Shown: positions 34,796 through 44,212 of the stretch, piece by piece
Numbering within the stretch: position 1 is the first letter of the stretch
Layout: every line of letters begins with the position of its first letter
Source: Achromobacter xylosoxidans
Lineage (GTDB): Bacteria; Pseudomonadota; Gammaproteobacteria; Burkholderiales; Burkholderiaceae_B
Assembly: GCF_001457475.1 (NCBI RefSeq)
Contig: NZ_LN831029.1
Location: 682,001 to 746,000 of the forward strand
Direction: 5' to 3'
DNA length: 64,000 nucleotides
Notes under the pieces: model-generated
The model's input: only the letters and a program-made list of their open reading frames with translations
Told to the model about the DNA's origin: nothing
Database searches by the model: none
Position numbers and translations under genes: made by a program

Positions 34796-36010
34796 ATGCA
34801 ACGACGTTCATTCTTGAAGCAGGCCGGCCTGGGCGCCGTGGCGGCGGGGGCGGCGGTCAGCGCTCCCGCCCTGGCGCAGGATTCCCCCTCGATCAGCTGG
34901 CACCTGGCGTCCGGCTTTCCGGCGGCGCTGGACCTGCGCTTCGGCGCTGGCGAGATTTTCCGCAAATTCGTCTCCGATGCCACCGGCGGCAAGTTCAGCA
35001 TCAAGCAACTGGCCGAAGGCGAGGTCGCGCCCGCGGCGCAACTGATGGACGCGGTCGGCGCCGCCACGGTCGAATGCGCCCACGTGTCATCAGGCATCTA
35101 CTTCGCCAAAAACCCCGCCTTCTGCTTCGATTCGGCGGTGCCGTTCGGGCTGGACGCGGGCCAGATGAATGCCTGGATGCTCGAAGGCGACGGCCTGCGC
35201 CTGATGCGCGAACTGTTCAAGGCGCAGAAGATCATCAACTTTCCGCTCGGCAACACCGGTTCGCAGATGGGCCTGTGGTCCAACCGCGAGATCAAGCGCG
35301 CCACCGATTTGAAAGACCTGAGGATGCGCGTCGACGGCCTGGCGGCGCAGGTGCTGGCGCATCTGGGCGTGCTGCCGCAGCAGACCGGCGCGGCCGCGCA
35401 GGCCAATGACGGGAAGGGCGCCGAGGCCGCCCAGGAGGCCAAGCCGGCAGAAGCCGCCAAGGATCCCAAGGACGCCAAGCCGGCGGAGGGCAGCAAGCCG
35501 ACCGAGGCCGCCAAGCCCGCCGACGCCGCCGCCAAGGCGGGCCCGGACGCCGTGGCCGGCGCCGGCGCCTACGACGACGGCAAGCTCGGCCTGAACAAGG
35601 CTGCCAGGTTCTATTACGGCCCCAGCTGGTGGGCCGCCAGCGAACAGTTGTCGCTCTATATCAATGAAGAGGCCTGGGCCAAGCTGCCCAAGCACTACCA
35701 GGCGGTGGTCGAAGCCGCCGCCCTGGCCGCGCATGCGCGCACCACGGCGGCCTACGCCGCCCGCAATCCGGCCGCGCTGGCCCAACTGGTCGCGGCCGGC
35801 GCGCAGGTGCGCGCCTTGCCGCGCTCTGTCATGGATGCCGCGTTCGAGGCGACCCGGCAGGTCTACAAGGACCTGGGCGAGAAGGACCCGAAATTCAAGG
35901 CGATCCACGACAACTACATGGGTTTTCGCGACAACGCGATGCCCTGGCTCCGCTTGACCGAGGGCGCCTACGACCAGTACCTGGGCGTGGCGCTGTCCGC
36001 TCGCAGTTGA
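34796..36010 (+). CDS. TRAP transporter substrate-binding protein with low-complexity replacement
   Basis: This 404-residue protein has a twin-arginine signal (QRRSFLKQ) and the DctP/TakP fold. The N-terminal lobe is typical (ISWHLASGFPAALD, VSSGIYFAKNPAF, LKDLRMRVDGLAAQVLAHLG). Family members then have about 25 residues of the kind GGEIYxALxxGxIDAxEWVGPYDD. Here residues about 198-256 (35387-35563) are an Ala/Lys/Pro/Glu-rich tract of AEAAK and PAEAAK units, and normal sequence resumes at AYDDGKLGL. No TRAP membrane genes are adjacent. The frame is intact, so it is an in-frame replacement. Confidence 0.85.
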   Translation: MQRRSFLKQAGLGAVAAGAAVSAPALAQDSPSISWHLASGFPAALDLRFGAGEIFRKFVSDATGGKFSIKQLAEGEVAPAAQLMDAVGAATVECAHVSSGIYFAKNPAFCFDSAVPFGLDAGQMNAWMLEGDGLRLMRELFKAQKIINFPLGNTGSQMGLWSNREIKRATDLKDLRMRVDGLAAQVLAHLGVLPQQTGAAAQANDGKGAEAAQEAKPAEAAKDPKDAKPAEGSKPTEAAKPADAAAKAGPDAVAGAGAYDDGKLGLNKAARFYYGPSWWAASEQLSLYINEEAWAKLPKHYQAVVEAAALAAHARTTAAYAARNPAALAQLVAAGAQVRALPRSVMDAAFEATRQVYKDLGEKDPKFKAIHDNYMGFRDNAMPWLRLTEGAYDQYLGVALSARS

Positions 36011-36267
36011 TGGCAGGTCCGGATGCCGAATGGCATTCGGTTGGAGGTGGGGTTTTCGCTGATAACCCCGTGTTTTTTACAAAAAAATGGGCGGTTTTGC
36101 TCCTTTTGTTGAACGGCATTCGAGTTTCGGCCTGATACAAAGGAGTAATATCCCGGGTCTTGACGCGCAAACGTGACGCCTTCAGGCGCCATTGGACGTC
36201 AATCCGGCGGGAACATCCCGGCCTGGATAACCAACATTCCGAGACAGACTTTAAGGTGGTATCAACC

Positions 36268-37422
36268 ATGCAATCCAAGACCAAGAAGCTGCTGGCCGCG
36301 CTGATCGCCGCCGGTATCGTCCCGGCTGCCCATGCGGCCGACATCAAGCTGGGCGTGGCCGAGGCCCTGTCGGGCGGCGCCGCTCAGTACGGCGTGTCGA
36401 TCCGCAACGGTTTCCAACTGGCCGCTGACGAGATCAACGCCGCGGGCGGGATCAATGGCAACAAGATCGTGCTGGTGGTCGAGGACGAGCAAGGCAAGAA
36501 AGAAGAAGCCATCAACGTCTTCAAGAAGCTGATCTTCAAGGACAACGTCCTGATGGTGTTTGGCCCGACGCTGTCGAACTCGGCCCAGGCCGCCGACCCG
36601 ATCGCCCAGGCCGCCAAGACGGTCGCCTTCGGCACCTCCAACACCGCCGACGGCATCACCTCCATCGGCAACTACGTGTTCCGCAACTCGGTCACCGAAG
36701 CCGACGTGCTGCCCGCCACCATCTCCACCGTCAAGGCCAAGACCGGCCTGAAGAACGTGGCGGTGCTGTACGGCAACGACGACGTCTTCACCAAGAGCGG
36801 CTACGACAATTTCAAGAAGGCCCTGGAAGACCAGAAGATCCCGGTCACCACGACCGAAACGTTCGCCAAGGGCGACGTCGACTTCAAGGCCCAGCTGACC
36901 AAGATCAAGGGCACCAACCCCGACGCCATCGTGCTGTCGGCGCTGTTGGCCGAAGGCGCCCCGATCATGGTGCAGGCCCGCCAGCTGGGCCTGAACGTGC
37001 CCGTCATCGGCGGCAACGGCATGAACTCGGTCAAGATCTTCGACCTGGCCCCCGGCGGCGCGTCGAACAACCTGTGGATCGGCAGCCCGTGGTCGATCGA
37101 GAACAAGGCCCCCGAGAACGTCAAGTTCATCGACGCCTACAAGGCCAAGTTCAACGGCGCGCCCGACCAGTTCGCCGCGCAGTCGTACGACGCCATGTAC
37201 ATCGTCGCCCAGGCCCTGAAGAACACCAAGATCTCCGGCGAACTGGCCAAGGACCGCGCCGCCCTGCGCGACGCGCTGCCCTCGGTGCAATGGACCGGCG
37301 CCACCGGCGCCTTCAAGTTCCGCCAGGCCACCGACCGCGCCGGCAAGCCCGCCGGCTACGACGCCGACCAGGCGCCGATCGTCAGCGTGACCAAGGACGG
37401 CAAGTACGTCATCGAGAAGTAA
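36268..37422 (+). CDS. livK: Branched-chain amino acid ABC transporter substrate-binding protein
   Basis: This 384-residue periplasmic protein has a signal peptide (cleavage near AHAADIK) and the Leu/Ile/Val-binding fold (LGVAEALSGGAAQYGVSIRNGFQLAADEINAAGG). It should feed the permease encoded downstream. The ATG at 36268 has AAGGTGG about 8 bases upstream. A strong terminator follows the stop, so livK can be made in excess over the membrane genes. Confidence 0.92.
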   Translation: MQSKTKKLLAALIAAGIVPAAHAADIKLGVAEALSGGAAQYGVSIRNGFQLAADEINAAGGINGNKIVLVVEDEQGKKEEAINVFKKLIFKDNVLMVFGPTLSNSAQAADPIAQAAKTVAFGTSNTADGITSIGNYVFRNSVTEADVLPATISTVKAKTGLKNVAVLYGNDDVFTKSGYDNFKKALEDQKIPVTTTETFAKGDVDFKAQLTKIKGTNPDAIVLSALLAEGAPIMVQARQLGLNVPVIGGNGMNSVKIFDLAPGGASNNLWIGSPWSIENKAPENVKFIDAYKAKFNGAPDQFAAQSYDAMYIVAQALKNTKISGELAKDRAALRDALPSVQWTGATGAFKFRQATDRAGKPAGYDADQAPIVSVTKDGKYVIEK

Positions 37423-37449
37423 GCAGTCAGCATCCCCGCGCGGGGGGAT

Positions 37450-37494
37450 GCGCCTTGCGGACGGCGGCCAGCTGTCGTCCGCAAGGCGCTTTTT
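37450..37494 (+). terminator. Terminator/attenuator between livK and livH
   Basis: A perfect 14-base stem (GCGCCTTGCGGACG / CGTCCGCAAGGCGC) with a 12-base loop is followed by TTTTT. It lies 28 bases after livK and separates the abundant binding protein from the membrane genes. Confidence 0.88.
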
Positions 37495-37539
37495 ATCGTA
37501 GGACTCCCCAGGAATAGAACGGCTCTCTCAGGGCGGCAG

Positions 37540-37639
37540 GTCCACGCAATGCGCGGCGTGGAAGGCCTTACACAGGCCTGCCCCGGGTCCCGAAGCCGTG
37601 CCTGGCGAGCGGCAAGTCCACGCAGGGGGCGCGGCGTGG
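37540..37639 (+). repeat. Two copies of a GTCCACGC...GCGTGG hairpin before livH
   Basis: The element GTCCACGCAATGCGCGGCGTGG (37540-37561) recurs as GTCCACGCAGG-GGGCGCGGCGTGG (37616-37639), 76 bases further. Each copy can form a CCACGC / GCGTGG hairpin. The second is followed by GGGGGCTCTTTTTT, so it looks like a terminator just 22 bases before livH. Confidence 0.6.
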
Positions 37640-37671
37640 GGGCTCTTTTTTGATTTGGAATATGTCCCATC

Positions 37672-38553
37672 ATGTTGGAACAACAATTCGTTAACGCCTT
37701 GTCGCTGGGCTGTGTGTACGCACTGTTCGCGCTGGGCTTCACGCTGGTATTCGGCGTGCTCGGGGTGATCAACCTCGCGCATGGCGCCGTCTTCATGGTG
37801 GGGGCCTACGCGGCGCTCTCCGTGGTGCAGCATTTCGGCCTGCCCCTGTGGGCGGCGCTGATGGTGGCATTTTTCGTCGCCGGCTTCACCGGGGTCATCA
37901 TCGACTACCTGGTGCTCAAGCCGCTGCGCAAGCGTAATGCTCCCCACCTGATCCCCATGATCGCCACGATCGGCGTGGGCATCATCCTGAACAATGGCGC
38001 GCAAGGCATCTTCGGCGCCAGCAACCTGCGCTTCCCGCACGGCACCGTGCCCGAGGAAGTGATCGAGATCGCCGGCCTGCACCTGACCGTGATCGAACTG
38101 GGCATCATCTTCCTGTCGTTCGCGCTGATGGCCCTGCTGATGTTCGTGATGCGTCGCACGCAGTTCGGCCGCGCCCTGCGCGCCATTGCCGAATCGCCCA
38201 AGGCCGCCTGGCTGCTGGGCATCAACGTCGAAAAGCTCTTCATCACCACCTCGTTCGCCGCCGCTGCCCTGGGCGGGGTCGCGGGCGTGCTGATCGGCCT
38301 GTACTCGAACGCGCTGTTCCCGCTGATGGGCCAGCCGATGCTGCACTAGGGCATCGCGGTCATCATCCTGGGCGGCATGGGCGACATTCGTGGCGCCATG
38401 CTGGGCGGGCTGTTCCTGGGCTTCGCTGAAGTGCTGTCGGTGGCCTATATCGGCTCCACCATGCGCGACGCGGTGGCATTCGGCCTGCTGTTCCTGATCC
38501 TGCTGGTGCGCCCGCAAGGTCTGTTCGGCAAAGTGGTTCAACGCAAGGCTTGA
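37672..38553 (+). pseudogene. livH: Branched-chain amino acid permease livH with in-frame amber codon
   Basis: The open frame from 37672 encodes a LivH permease for 225 residues, up to GQPMLH, and then meets TAG at 38347-38349. The same frame continues without any other stop for 67 more codons (GIAVIILGGMGDIRGAMLGG and on to LVRPQGLFGK), ending with TGA at 38551-38553. The complete product would be about 293 residues, the usual LivH length. The position of the stop normally holds Lys (LHKGIAV), so one base change, for example AAG to TAG, explains it. The truncated protein lacks the last two helices. Alternatives are sequencing error or amber suppression. Confidence 0.9.
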
Positions 38554-38555
38554 GT

Positions 38556-39422
38556 ATGAGCGGATTCGAAAACTTCTGGGCCATCTATGGCAACCTGGTG
38601 CTGACGCTCGGCACCAACGCCCTGCTGGCCCTCTCCATCTGGCTGACGCTTGCCTGCGGCATGCTGGCCATGGCCAATGCGGCCTTCATGGGCATCGGCG
38701 CCTACGCGGCGGCGTTGCTCACCATGAACTACGACGTCTCGTTCCCGGTCGCGCTGGCCGGCGGCATGGCGGCGCCGGCCCTGGTGGCGGCGCTGATCGG
38801 CTTGCCGACCTTGCGGCTGTCAGGGGTCTATCTCGCCATGGCCACGCTGGGTTTCGGCGAAGTGGTGCGGGTGACGGTGCTGAACACCGAGTCGATCACC
38901 GGCGGCGCGCTGGGCCTTAACGGCATTCCGCAGCTGACGCAGTGGTGGCACGTCATCCTGGCGGTCGTCATCGTGCTGTTCGTCCTGTGGCGCGTGCGCG
39001 CCTCGAAGATCGGACGCGCCTTCGAGGCCATCCGCGGCGACGAGACCGCGGCCGGCCTGATGGGCATCGACGTGCGCGCCAACAAGATGCTGGCCTTCGT
39101 GGCGGGCGCGATGATCGCCGGCCTGGCCGGCGCGCTGAATGCGCACCTGACCTTCTTCATCGGCCCCAACGAATACGGCTTCGACCGTGGCGTTGAAATC
39201 CTGACGATGGCCATCCTGGGCGGTATCGGCGGTCTGGCCGGTCCGGTGCTGGGCAGCTTCATCATCACCGTGCTGCCCGAGCTGCTGCGCGGGTTCGCGG
39301 ATTTCCGCCTGGTCATCAACGGAGTGATCCTGGTGGTGATTGTGCTTTTCCTGCCGCAAGGCATCTGGGATCCGGCGCGCTTCAAGCGCTGGATGCGTCA
39401 AGGAGGCAAGCGCCATGCTTGA
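38556..39422 (+). CDS. livM: Branched-chain amino acid ABC transporter permease LivM
   Basis: This 288-residue membrane protein is the second permease of the LIV importer, with hydrophobic helices throughout and the conserved loop ASKIGRAFEAIRGDETAAGLMGI that contacts the ATPases. It starts 3 bases after the livH stop; a TTG at 38550 is an alternative start. Its end overlaps livG by 8 bases. Confidence 0.92.
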   Translation: MSGFENFWAIYGNLVLTLGTNALLALSIWLTLACGMLAMANAAFMGIGAYAAALLTMNYDVSFPVALAGGMAAPALVAALIGLPTLRLSGVYLAMATLGFGEVVRVTVLNTESITGGALGLNGIPQLTQWWHVILAVVIVLFVLWRVRASKIGRAFEAIRGDETAAGLMGIDVRANKMLAFVAGAMIAGLAGALNAHLTFFIGPNEYGFDRGVEILTMAILGGIGGLAGPVLGSFIITVLPELLRGFADFRLVINGVILVVIVLFLPQGIWDPARFKRWMRQGGKRHA

Positions 39423-40203
39423 GCTGACCTCCGTTTCCAAGAGCTTCGGCGGCCTGCACGTGCTGCATGACGTCAGCCTGTCGGTGCCCGAAGGCGCGAT
39501 CTTCGGCCTGATCGGTCCCAACGGCGCCGGCAAGACCACGGTGTTCAACCTGATCACCGGCCTGCTGCCGCCCAGCGGCGGCGGCATCGCCTTCAATGGC
39601 GAAAGCCTGCTGCGTCGCAAGCCGCACGCCATCACCCGCATGGGCATCGCCCGCACCTTCCAGAACATCCGTCTCTTCAAGGAGATGACGCTGCTGGAGA
39701 ACGTGGTGGTGGGCGCCTACCGCCACATGAACTACGGCTTCCCCAGCCTGCTGCTGGGCCTGCCGGGCTACCGCGAGCACGAAAAGCGCGCCCGCGAGCG
39801 CGCCCACGAGCTGCTGACGTGGATGCGCCTGGACCACAAGGCCAACGACCTGGCCGACAACCTGTCGTACGGCGAGCAGCGCCGCCTGGAGCTGGCGCGC
39901 GCGCTGGCCACCGAGCCCAAGCTGCTGCTGCTGGACGAACCGGTCGCAGGCATGAACACCGGCGAGCGCGCCGAGCTGATGCGCGAGATCCTGGCGATCC
40001 GCGACCGCGGCTACACCATCCTCATGATCGAGCACGACATGCGCTTCGTGATGGGGCTGTGCGAGCGCATCGCGGTGCTGAACTTCGGCAAGATCATCGC
40101 TTGCGGCGGGCCTGAAGAGATCCGCAACAACGAGCAGGTCATCGAGGCCTACCTGGGCCGCGAGGACGACGACGACATCGACAACGCGGAGGCCGCACAA
40201 TGA
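39415..40203 (+). CDS. livG: Branched-chain amino acid ABC transporter ATP-binding protein LivG
   Basis: This 262-residue ATPase has the Walker A motif GPNGAGKTT, the signature LSYGEQRRLELARAL, Walker B LLLLDEPVAGMN and the switch His in IEHDM. AAGGAGG lies 8 bases before the ATG, inside livM. Its stop overlaps the livF start as ATGA. Confidence 0.94.
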   Translation: MLELTSVSKSFGGLHVLHDVSLSVPEGAIFGLIGPNGAGKTTVFNLITGLLPPSGGGIAFNGESLLRRKPHAITRMGIARTFQNIRLFKEMTLLENVVVGAYRHMNYGFPSLLLGLPGYREHEKRARERAHELLTWMRLDHKANDLADNLSYGEQRRLELARALATEPKLLLLDEPVAGMNTGERAELMREILAIRDRGYTILMIEHDMRFVMGLCERIAVLNFGKIIACGGPEEIRNNEQVIEAYLGREDDDDIDNAEAAQ

Positions 40204-40913
40204 GCAGCGCAATGCTGGAAGTCCGCGGACTCGAGGTCAACTACGGCCATATCGAAGCCGTCCGCGGCATCGACCTGGACCTGGAAGCCAAGGAAATCAC
40301 CGCCCTGGTCGGCGCCAACGGCGCCGGCAAATCGACCACGCTGCTGGCGCTGTCGGGCCTGCTGCCCAAGGCGCGCGGCAAGATCCTGTTCGAAGGCGAG
40401 GACGTCACCAACCTGGCGCCGCACCAGCTGGTGGCGCGCGGCATCGTCCAGGTGCCGGAAGGCCGGGCCATCCTCACCACCATGACCGTGTTGGAAAACC
40501 TCGAGCTGGGCGCTTACCGCCGCGGCCTGAAGAACATCGATTCGGACCTGGAATACGTCTTCAACCTGTTCCCGCGCCTGAAAGAGCGGATCACCGGCAT
40601 CGCCGGCAATCTCTCCGGCGGCGAACAGCAGATGCTGGCGATCGGCCGCGCCCTGATGGCCAAGCCGCGCCTGTTGCTGCTGGACGAACCGTCGATGGGC
40701 CTGGCGCCGATCGTGGTGCAGGAAATCTTCCGCTCGCTGCGGGCGATCAACGCCGACGGCCTGACCCTGTTCCTGGTGGAGCAGAACGTGCGCCAGGCGC
40801 TCAAGATCGCCCAGCACGGCTACGTGCTGGAGAACGGCGCCATGGCGCTGTCGGGCACCGGCCGCGGGCTGTTGGGCCATCCGCGGGTGCTGGAAGCCTA
40901 CCTGGGCGCCTGA
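40200..40913 (+). CDS. livF: Branched-chain amino acid ABC transporter ATP-binding protein LivF
   Basis: This 237-residue ATPase pairs with LivG. It has Walker A GANGAGKSTT, signature LSGGEQQMLAIGRAL and Walker B LLLLDEPSMGLAP, as in LivF. It is the last gene of the operon. No classic terminator is seen directly after it. Confidence 0.94.
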   Translation: MSSAMLEVRGLEVNYGHIEAVRGIDLDLEAKEITALVGANGAGKSTTLLALSGLLPKARGKILFEGEDVTNLAPHQLVARGIVQVPEGRAILTTMTVLENLELGAYRRGLKNIDSDLEYVFNLFPRLKERITGIAGNLSGGEQQMLAIGRALMAKPRLLLLDEPSMGLAPIVVQEIFRSLRAINADGLTLFLVEQNVRQALKIAQHGYVLENGAMALSGTGRGLLGHPRVLEAYLGA

Positions 40914-41275
40914 TCCGCGCGGTGGAACGGGGAAGGGGCGCTGGAGCGCTGGCGGGGTTCCCGGCGGCGTGCACTTGCGTCCCCTTTAAAAATGCGACAG
41001 TCGTTTCCCTCGGAACGGCTGTCCATCCACCTGGATTCGATCGCGGCTGCCCATTTTTTGAGCATCCGTGGTAGAATTTCAGGCTTTCCCTCATTTTGAC
41101 CATTGCACGGGCGGGTAATAACGCTTAGGCGGGACGTCGATAGGGACCGTGGGTTGGCTGAAACCCGGCACTGAAACCCAGTTGCTGGAAAGATGCCGGC
41201 TCCATTGTCTAGTTGAGGGAAAAAGCCTGGCTGGATCGTCCAGTCAGAGACCATTTTTCATATCTAGGAACCATC
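40914..41275 (+). other. Leader/promoter region of rplM-rpsI
   Basis: No gene is seen in these 362 bases. A -10-like TAGAAT lies at 41072-41077, which would give a 5' leader of nearly 190 bases before rplM. The leader can form hairpins (for example GGCTGG / CCAGTC near 41226-41245). Long leaders in front of ribosomal protein genes often bind the protein product, but I recognise no known motif. Confidence 0.4.
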
Positions 41276-41704
41276 ATGAAGACCTTTGTGGCCAAGCCGC
41301 ATGAAGTCCAACGTGACTGGTTTGTGATCGACGCCAAGGGCAAAGTCCTCGGTCGTGTGGCCAGCGAAGTCGCACGTCGTCTGCGTGGCAAGCACAAACC
41401 TGAATTCACGCCGCACGTTGATACCGGCGATTACATCGTCATCATCAACGCTTCCGATATCGTCGTTACCGGTACCAAGGCGAAGGACAAGAAGTACTTC
41501 CGCCACACCACGTACCCGGGCGGTATCCGCGAAACGAACTTCGAGAAGATGCAAGAGCGTTTTCCCGGTCGCGCCATCCAGAAGGCCGTCAAGGGCATGC
41601 TGCCCAAGGGTCCTCTGGGCTACGCCATGATCAAGAAGCTGAAGGTCTATGCCGGTGCCGAGCACCCGCACACCGCCCAGCAGCCCAAGACGCTGGATAT
41701 CTAA
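41276..41704 (+). CDS. rplM: 50S ribosomal protein L13
   Basis: This 142-residue protein is L13, a primary binding protein of the large subunit, at exactly the usual length (start [24 protein letters not shown] region [10 protein letters not shown]). It is in the classical rplM-rpsI operon, 9 bases before rpsI. Confidence 0.97.
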   Translation: MKTFVAKPHEVQRDWFVIDAKGKVLGRVASEVARRLRGKHKPEFTPHVDTGDYIVIINASDIVVTGTKAKDKKYFRHTTYPGGIRETNFEKMQERFPGRAIQKAVKGMLPKGPLGYAMIKKLKVYAGAEHPHTAQQPKTLDI

Positions 41705-41713
41705 GGAAACGCC

Positions 41714-42106
41714 ATGATCGGTAACTGGAACTACGGAACCGGCCGTCGCAAAACTTCGGTGGCTCGCGTTTTCATCAAGAAGGGCACCGGCAAGATCGTC
41801 GTCAACGGCAAGCCCGTCGACGAATTCTTCGCCCGTGAAACCGGCCGCATGGTCGTGCGCCAGCCGCTGGAACTGACCGGCCACCTGGAATCGTTCGACA
41901 TCAAGGTCAACGTGCACGGCGGCGGTGAAACCGGCCAGGCCGGCGCAGTCCGTCACGGCATCACGCGTGCCCTGATCGACTACGACGCGACCCTGAAGCC
42001 CGCGCTGTCGCAAGCTGGTTTCGTGACCCGCGATGCCCGCGAAGTCGAACGCAAGAAGGTCGGCTTCCGCAAGGCGCGCCGTCGCAAGCAGTTCAGCAAG
42101 CGTTAA
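41714..42106 (+). CDS. rpsI: 30S ribosomal protein S9
   Basis: This 130-residue protein is S9 of the small subunit. It has [18 protein letters not shown] at the N-terminus and the conserved basic tail [17 protein letters not shown] that contacts tRNA in the P site. It is followed by a strong terminator. Confidence 0.97.
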   Translation: MIGNWNYGTGRRKTSVARVFIKKGTGKIVVNGKPVDEFFARETGRMVVRQPLELTGHLESFDIKVNVHGGGETGQAGAVRHGITRALIDYDATLKPALSQAGFVTRDAREVERKKVGFRKARRRKQFSKR

Positions 42107-42114
42107 TCGCTGCG

Positions 42115-42145
42115 AAAAAAGCCCGCCTCGTGCGGGCTTTTTTTT
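42115..42145 (+). terminator. Terminator of rplM-rpsI
   Basis: The stem AAAAGCCCGC / GCGGGCTTTT is followed by eight T residues, 8 bases after rpsI. Confidence 0.92.
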
Positions 42146-42275
42146 ACATGCCCCAGCTCGCGGAACTCCGCGGGCATCGTCCGGTCGGACATCGGTTGCC
42201 GCGCTTTCATGCGCGGCGGCAAGGCCGGTTGTCCGAGCGATACAATCGAGCCTCGTTCTACGAAGAGCACACATC

Positions 42276-43340
42276 ATGGCCCAAGCATCGAACTCCCGTA
42301 TCAAGGTTGGCATCGTCGGCGGCACCGGTTACACCGGCGTCGAACTGCTGCGCTTGCTGTCGCAGCATCCCCACGTGGAATTGACCGCCATCACGTCCCG
42401 CAAGGAAGACGGGCTGCCGGTGGCCGACATGTACCCGAACCTGCGCGGCCGCGTGCAGATCGCCTTTTCCTCGCCGGAAAAGGCCACGCTGACCGACTGC
42501 GACGTGGTGTTCTTCGCCACGCCCCACGGCGTGGCCATGGCCCAGGCTCAGGAACTGATCGCCGCCGGCACCAAGGTCATCGACCTGGCCGCGGACTTCC
42601 GCCTGCAGGACGTGCCCACCTTCGAACGCTGGTACAAGATTCCCCATACCTGCCCGGACATCCTGGCTGAATCCCAGTACGGCCTGGTCGAGCTGAACCG
42701 CGAAGCCATTGCCAAGGCGCGCGTGATCGGCAACCCGGGCTGCTACCCGACCACCGTGCTGCTGGGTCTGGCCCCGCTGCTCGAGGGCGGCAAGCAACTG
42801 GTGGATGCGCAGACCCTGATCGCCGACTGCAAGTCGGGCGTGTCCGGCGCCGGCCGCAAGGCCGAAGTCGGCTCGCTGTTCTCCGAGGCATCCGACAACT
42901 TCAAGGCCTACGGCGTGGCCGGCCACCGTCACCATCCCGAAATCGTCGCCCAGCTCGAGAAGATCGCCGGCGGCAAGGTTGGCCTGACCTTCGTGCCGCA
43001 CCTGGTGCCGATGATCCGTGGCATGTACTCGACCATCTACGCCCGCATCAAGCCCGAGGCGCGCGACACCGACTTCCAGGCCCTGTTCGAGCAGCGCTAC
43101 GCCGATGAAGCGTTCGTCGACGTCATGCCCGCCGGCAGCCTGCCCGAGACGCGCTCGGTGCGCGCTTCCAACAACCTGCGCATCGCACTGTCGCGCCCGG
43201 GCGGCGGCGACCAGCTCATCATCATGGTGGTGCAGGACAACCTGGTGAAGGGCGCGGCCGGCCAGGCGGTGCAGAACATGAACCTGATGTTCGGTTTCCC
43301 CGAGACCGTCGGCCTGGACCAGGTCGCGATCCTGCCCTGA
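42276..43340 (+). CDS. argC: N-acetyl-gamma-glutamyl-phosphate reductase
   Basis: This 354-residue NADPH-dependent enzyme carries out the third step of arginine biosynthesis. The nucleotide-binding loop [17 protein letters not shown] and the active-site Cys in GNPGCYPT are clear. The length fits the long type of ArgC. The chosen ATG starts the conserved domain directly; the open frame extends upstream over the rpsI terminator and is not coding there. Confidence 0.95.
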   Translation: MAQASNSRIKVGIVGGTGYTGVELLRLLSQHPHVELTAITSRKEDGLPVADMYPNLRGRVQIAFSSPEKATLTDCDVVFFATPHGVAMAQAQELIAAGTKVIDLAADFRLQDVPTFERWYKIPHTCPDILAESQYGLVELNREAIAKARVIGNPGCYPTTVLLGLAPLLEGGKQLVDAQTLIADCKSGVSGAGRKAEVGSLFSEASDNFKAYGVAGHRHHPEIVAQLEKIAGGKVGLTFVPHLVPMIRGMYSTIYARIKPEARDTDFQALFEQRYADEAFVDVMPAGSLPETRSVRASNNLRIALSRPGGGDQLIIMVVQDNLVKGAAGQAVQNMNLMFGFPETVGLDQVAILP

Positions 43341-43380
43341 CGTCCGGCCGGGCCGGCGGTGTGCCGCCGGCCCGCTCCCC

Positions 43381-44127
43381 ATGTCCAACGATTCCTCCGC
43401 GACGCCTCGAACTTCCCGTGCCGGCCTCGGCCTGCGGGTCGCCGCCGGCGTGCTGGCCGGTGTGCTGGTGGGCGCGGCGGCGGGCTATTACTACGCGCGC
43501 GGCGTCTACCAACCCAAGGACGCCGTCGTGCTCAGCGCGGCGCAGGTCGAGACGCGCGACGAAGCCATGCGCCAGCAGGCGGTGCAATTGCGCTACCTGC
43601 GCGGCCAGCTCGATACCGCCGACGGCGAGCTGGTGATCGAGCGCTCGGCGCGCCAGGAACTCGAAACCCAGCTGCACGCCGCGCAGGCCGAGATCGGCCG
43701 CGTGCGCGACCAGCTGGCGTTCTATGAACAACTGCTGCCCCCGGGGCCCGAAGGCACCGTGGACATCCGCGGCGCCCAGATCGACCGCGAAGGCGGCGGG
43801 CTGCGCTACAAGGTGCTGCTGATGCGCAGCGGCCGCAATGGCGCCGCCCCGTTCGCCGGCACGCTGCGGTTCCAGGCCGTCGGCACGCTCAAGGGCGAAA
43901 CCGTCACCGTGGACCTGGCGCCGATGCAGGTCAAGGCCGAAAGCGGTCCCGTGCCCGCCACCGGCGAAACCACCACCGCGGCGTCGCTGGCCTTGCAGTT
44001 CGACCAGTACCAGCGCAGCCAGGGCGTCCTGGCCGTGCCCGAGGGATTTGTCCCCGAAAGCGTCACCATCAGTGTCCTGGAGGGCGATGTGGTCCGCGCC
44101 TCCCGCAGCGTCAAGCTCGAACTTTGA
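43381..44127 (+). CDS. Membrane-anchored coiled-coil protein of unknown function (DUF6776-like)
   Basis: This 248-residue protein has one N-terminal membrane helix (about residues 20-40). A predicted coiled coil follows (about 55-115, rich in Glu, Gln, Arg and Leu), then a beta-rich C-terminal domain (about 125-245). The same type of gene sits between argC and erpA in other betaproteobacteria and is annotated as DUF6776. The role is unknown. A link to the envelope or cell division is only a guess from topology. Confidence 0.75.
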   Translation: MSNDSSATPRTSRAGLGLRVAAGVLAGVLVGAAAGYYYARGVYQPKDAVVLSAAQVETRDEAMRQQAVQLRYLRGQLDTADGELVIERSARQELETQLHAAQAEIGRVRDQLAFYEQLLPPGPEGTVDIRGAQIDREGGGLRYKVLLMRSGRNGAAPFAGTLRFQAVGTLKGETVTVDLAPMQVKAESGPVPATGETTTAASLALQFDQYQRSQGVLAVPEGFVPESVTISVLEGDVVRASRSVKLEL

Positions 44128-44212
44128 GTCCGGGCGGCGCTGCGCTATAGTGACTACATGCGAGCGGCGCAGCCGCTCATCGGAATACGGCCCCAGCGGC
44201 CAGGAGTGAATC

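Noticed and set aside
38340..38360. A frameshift rather than a nonsense change in livH
   Set aside because: The reading frame is the same before and after the TAG, and the livH length and stop position are normal, so a single codon change is enough.
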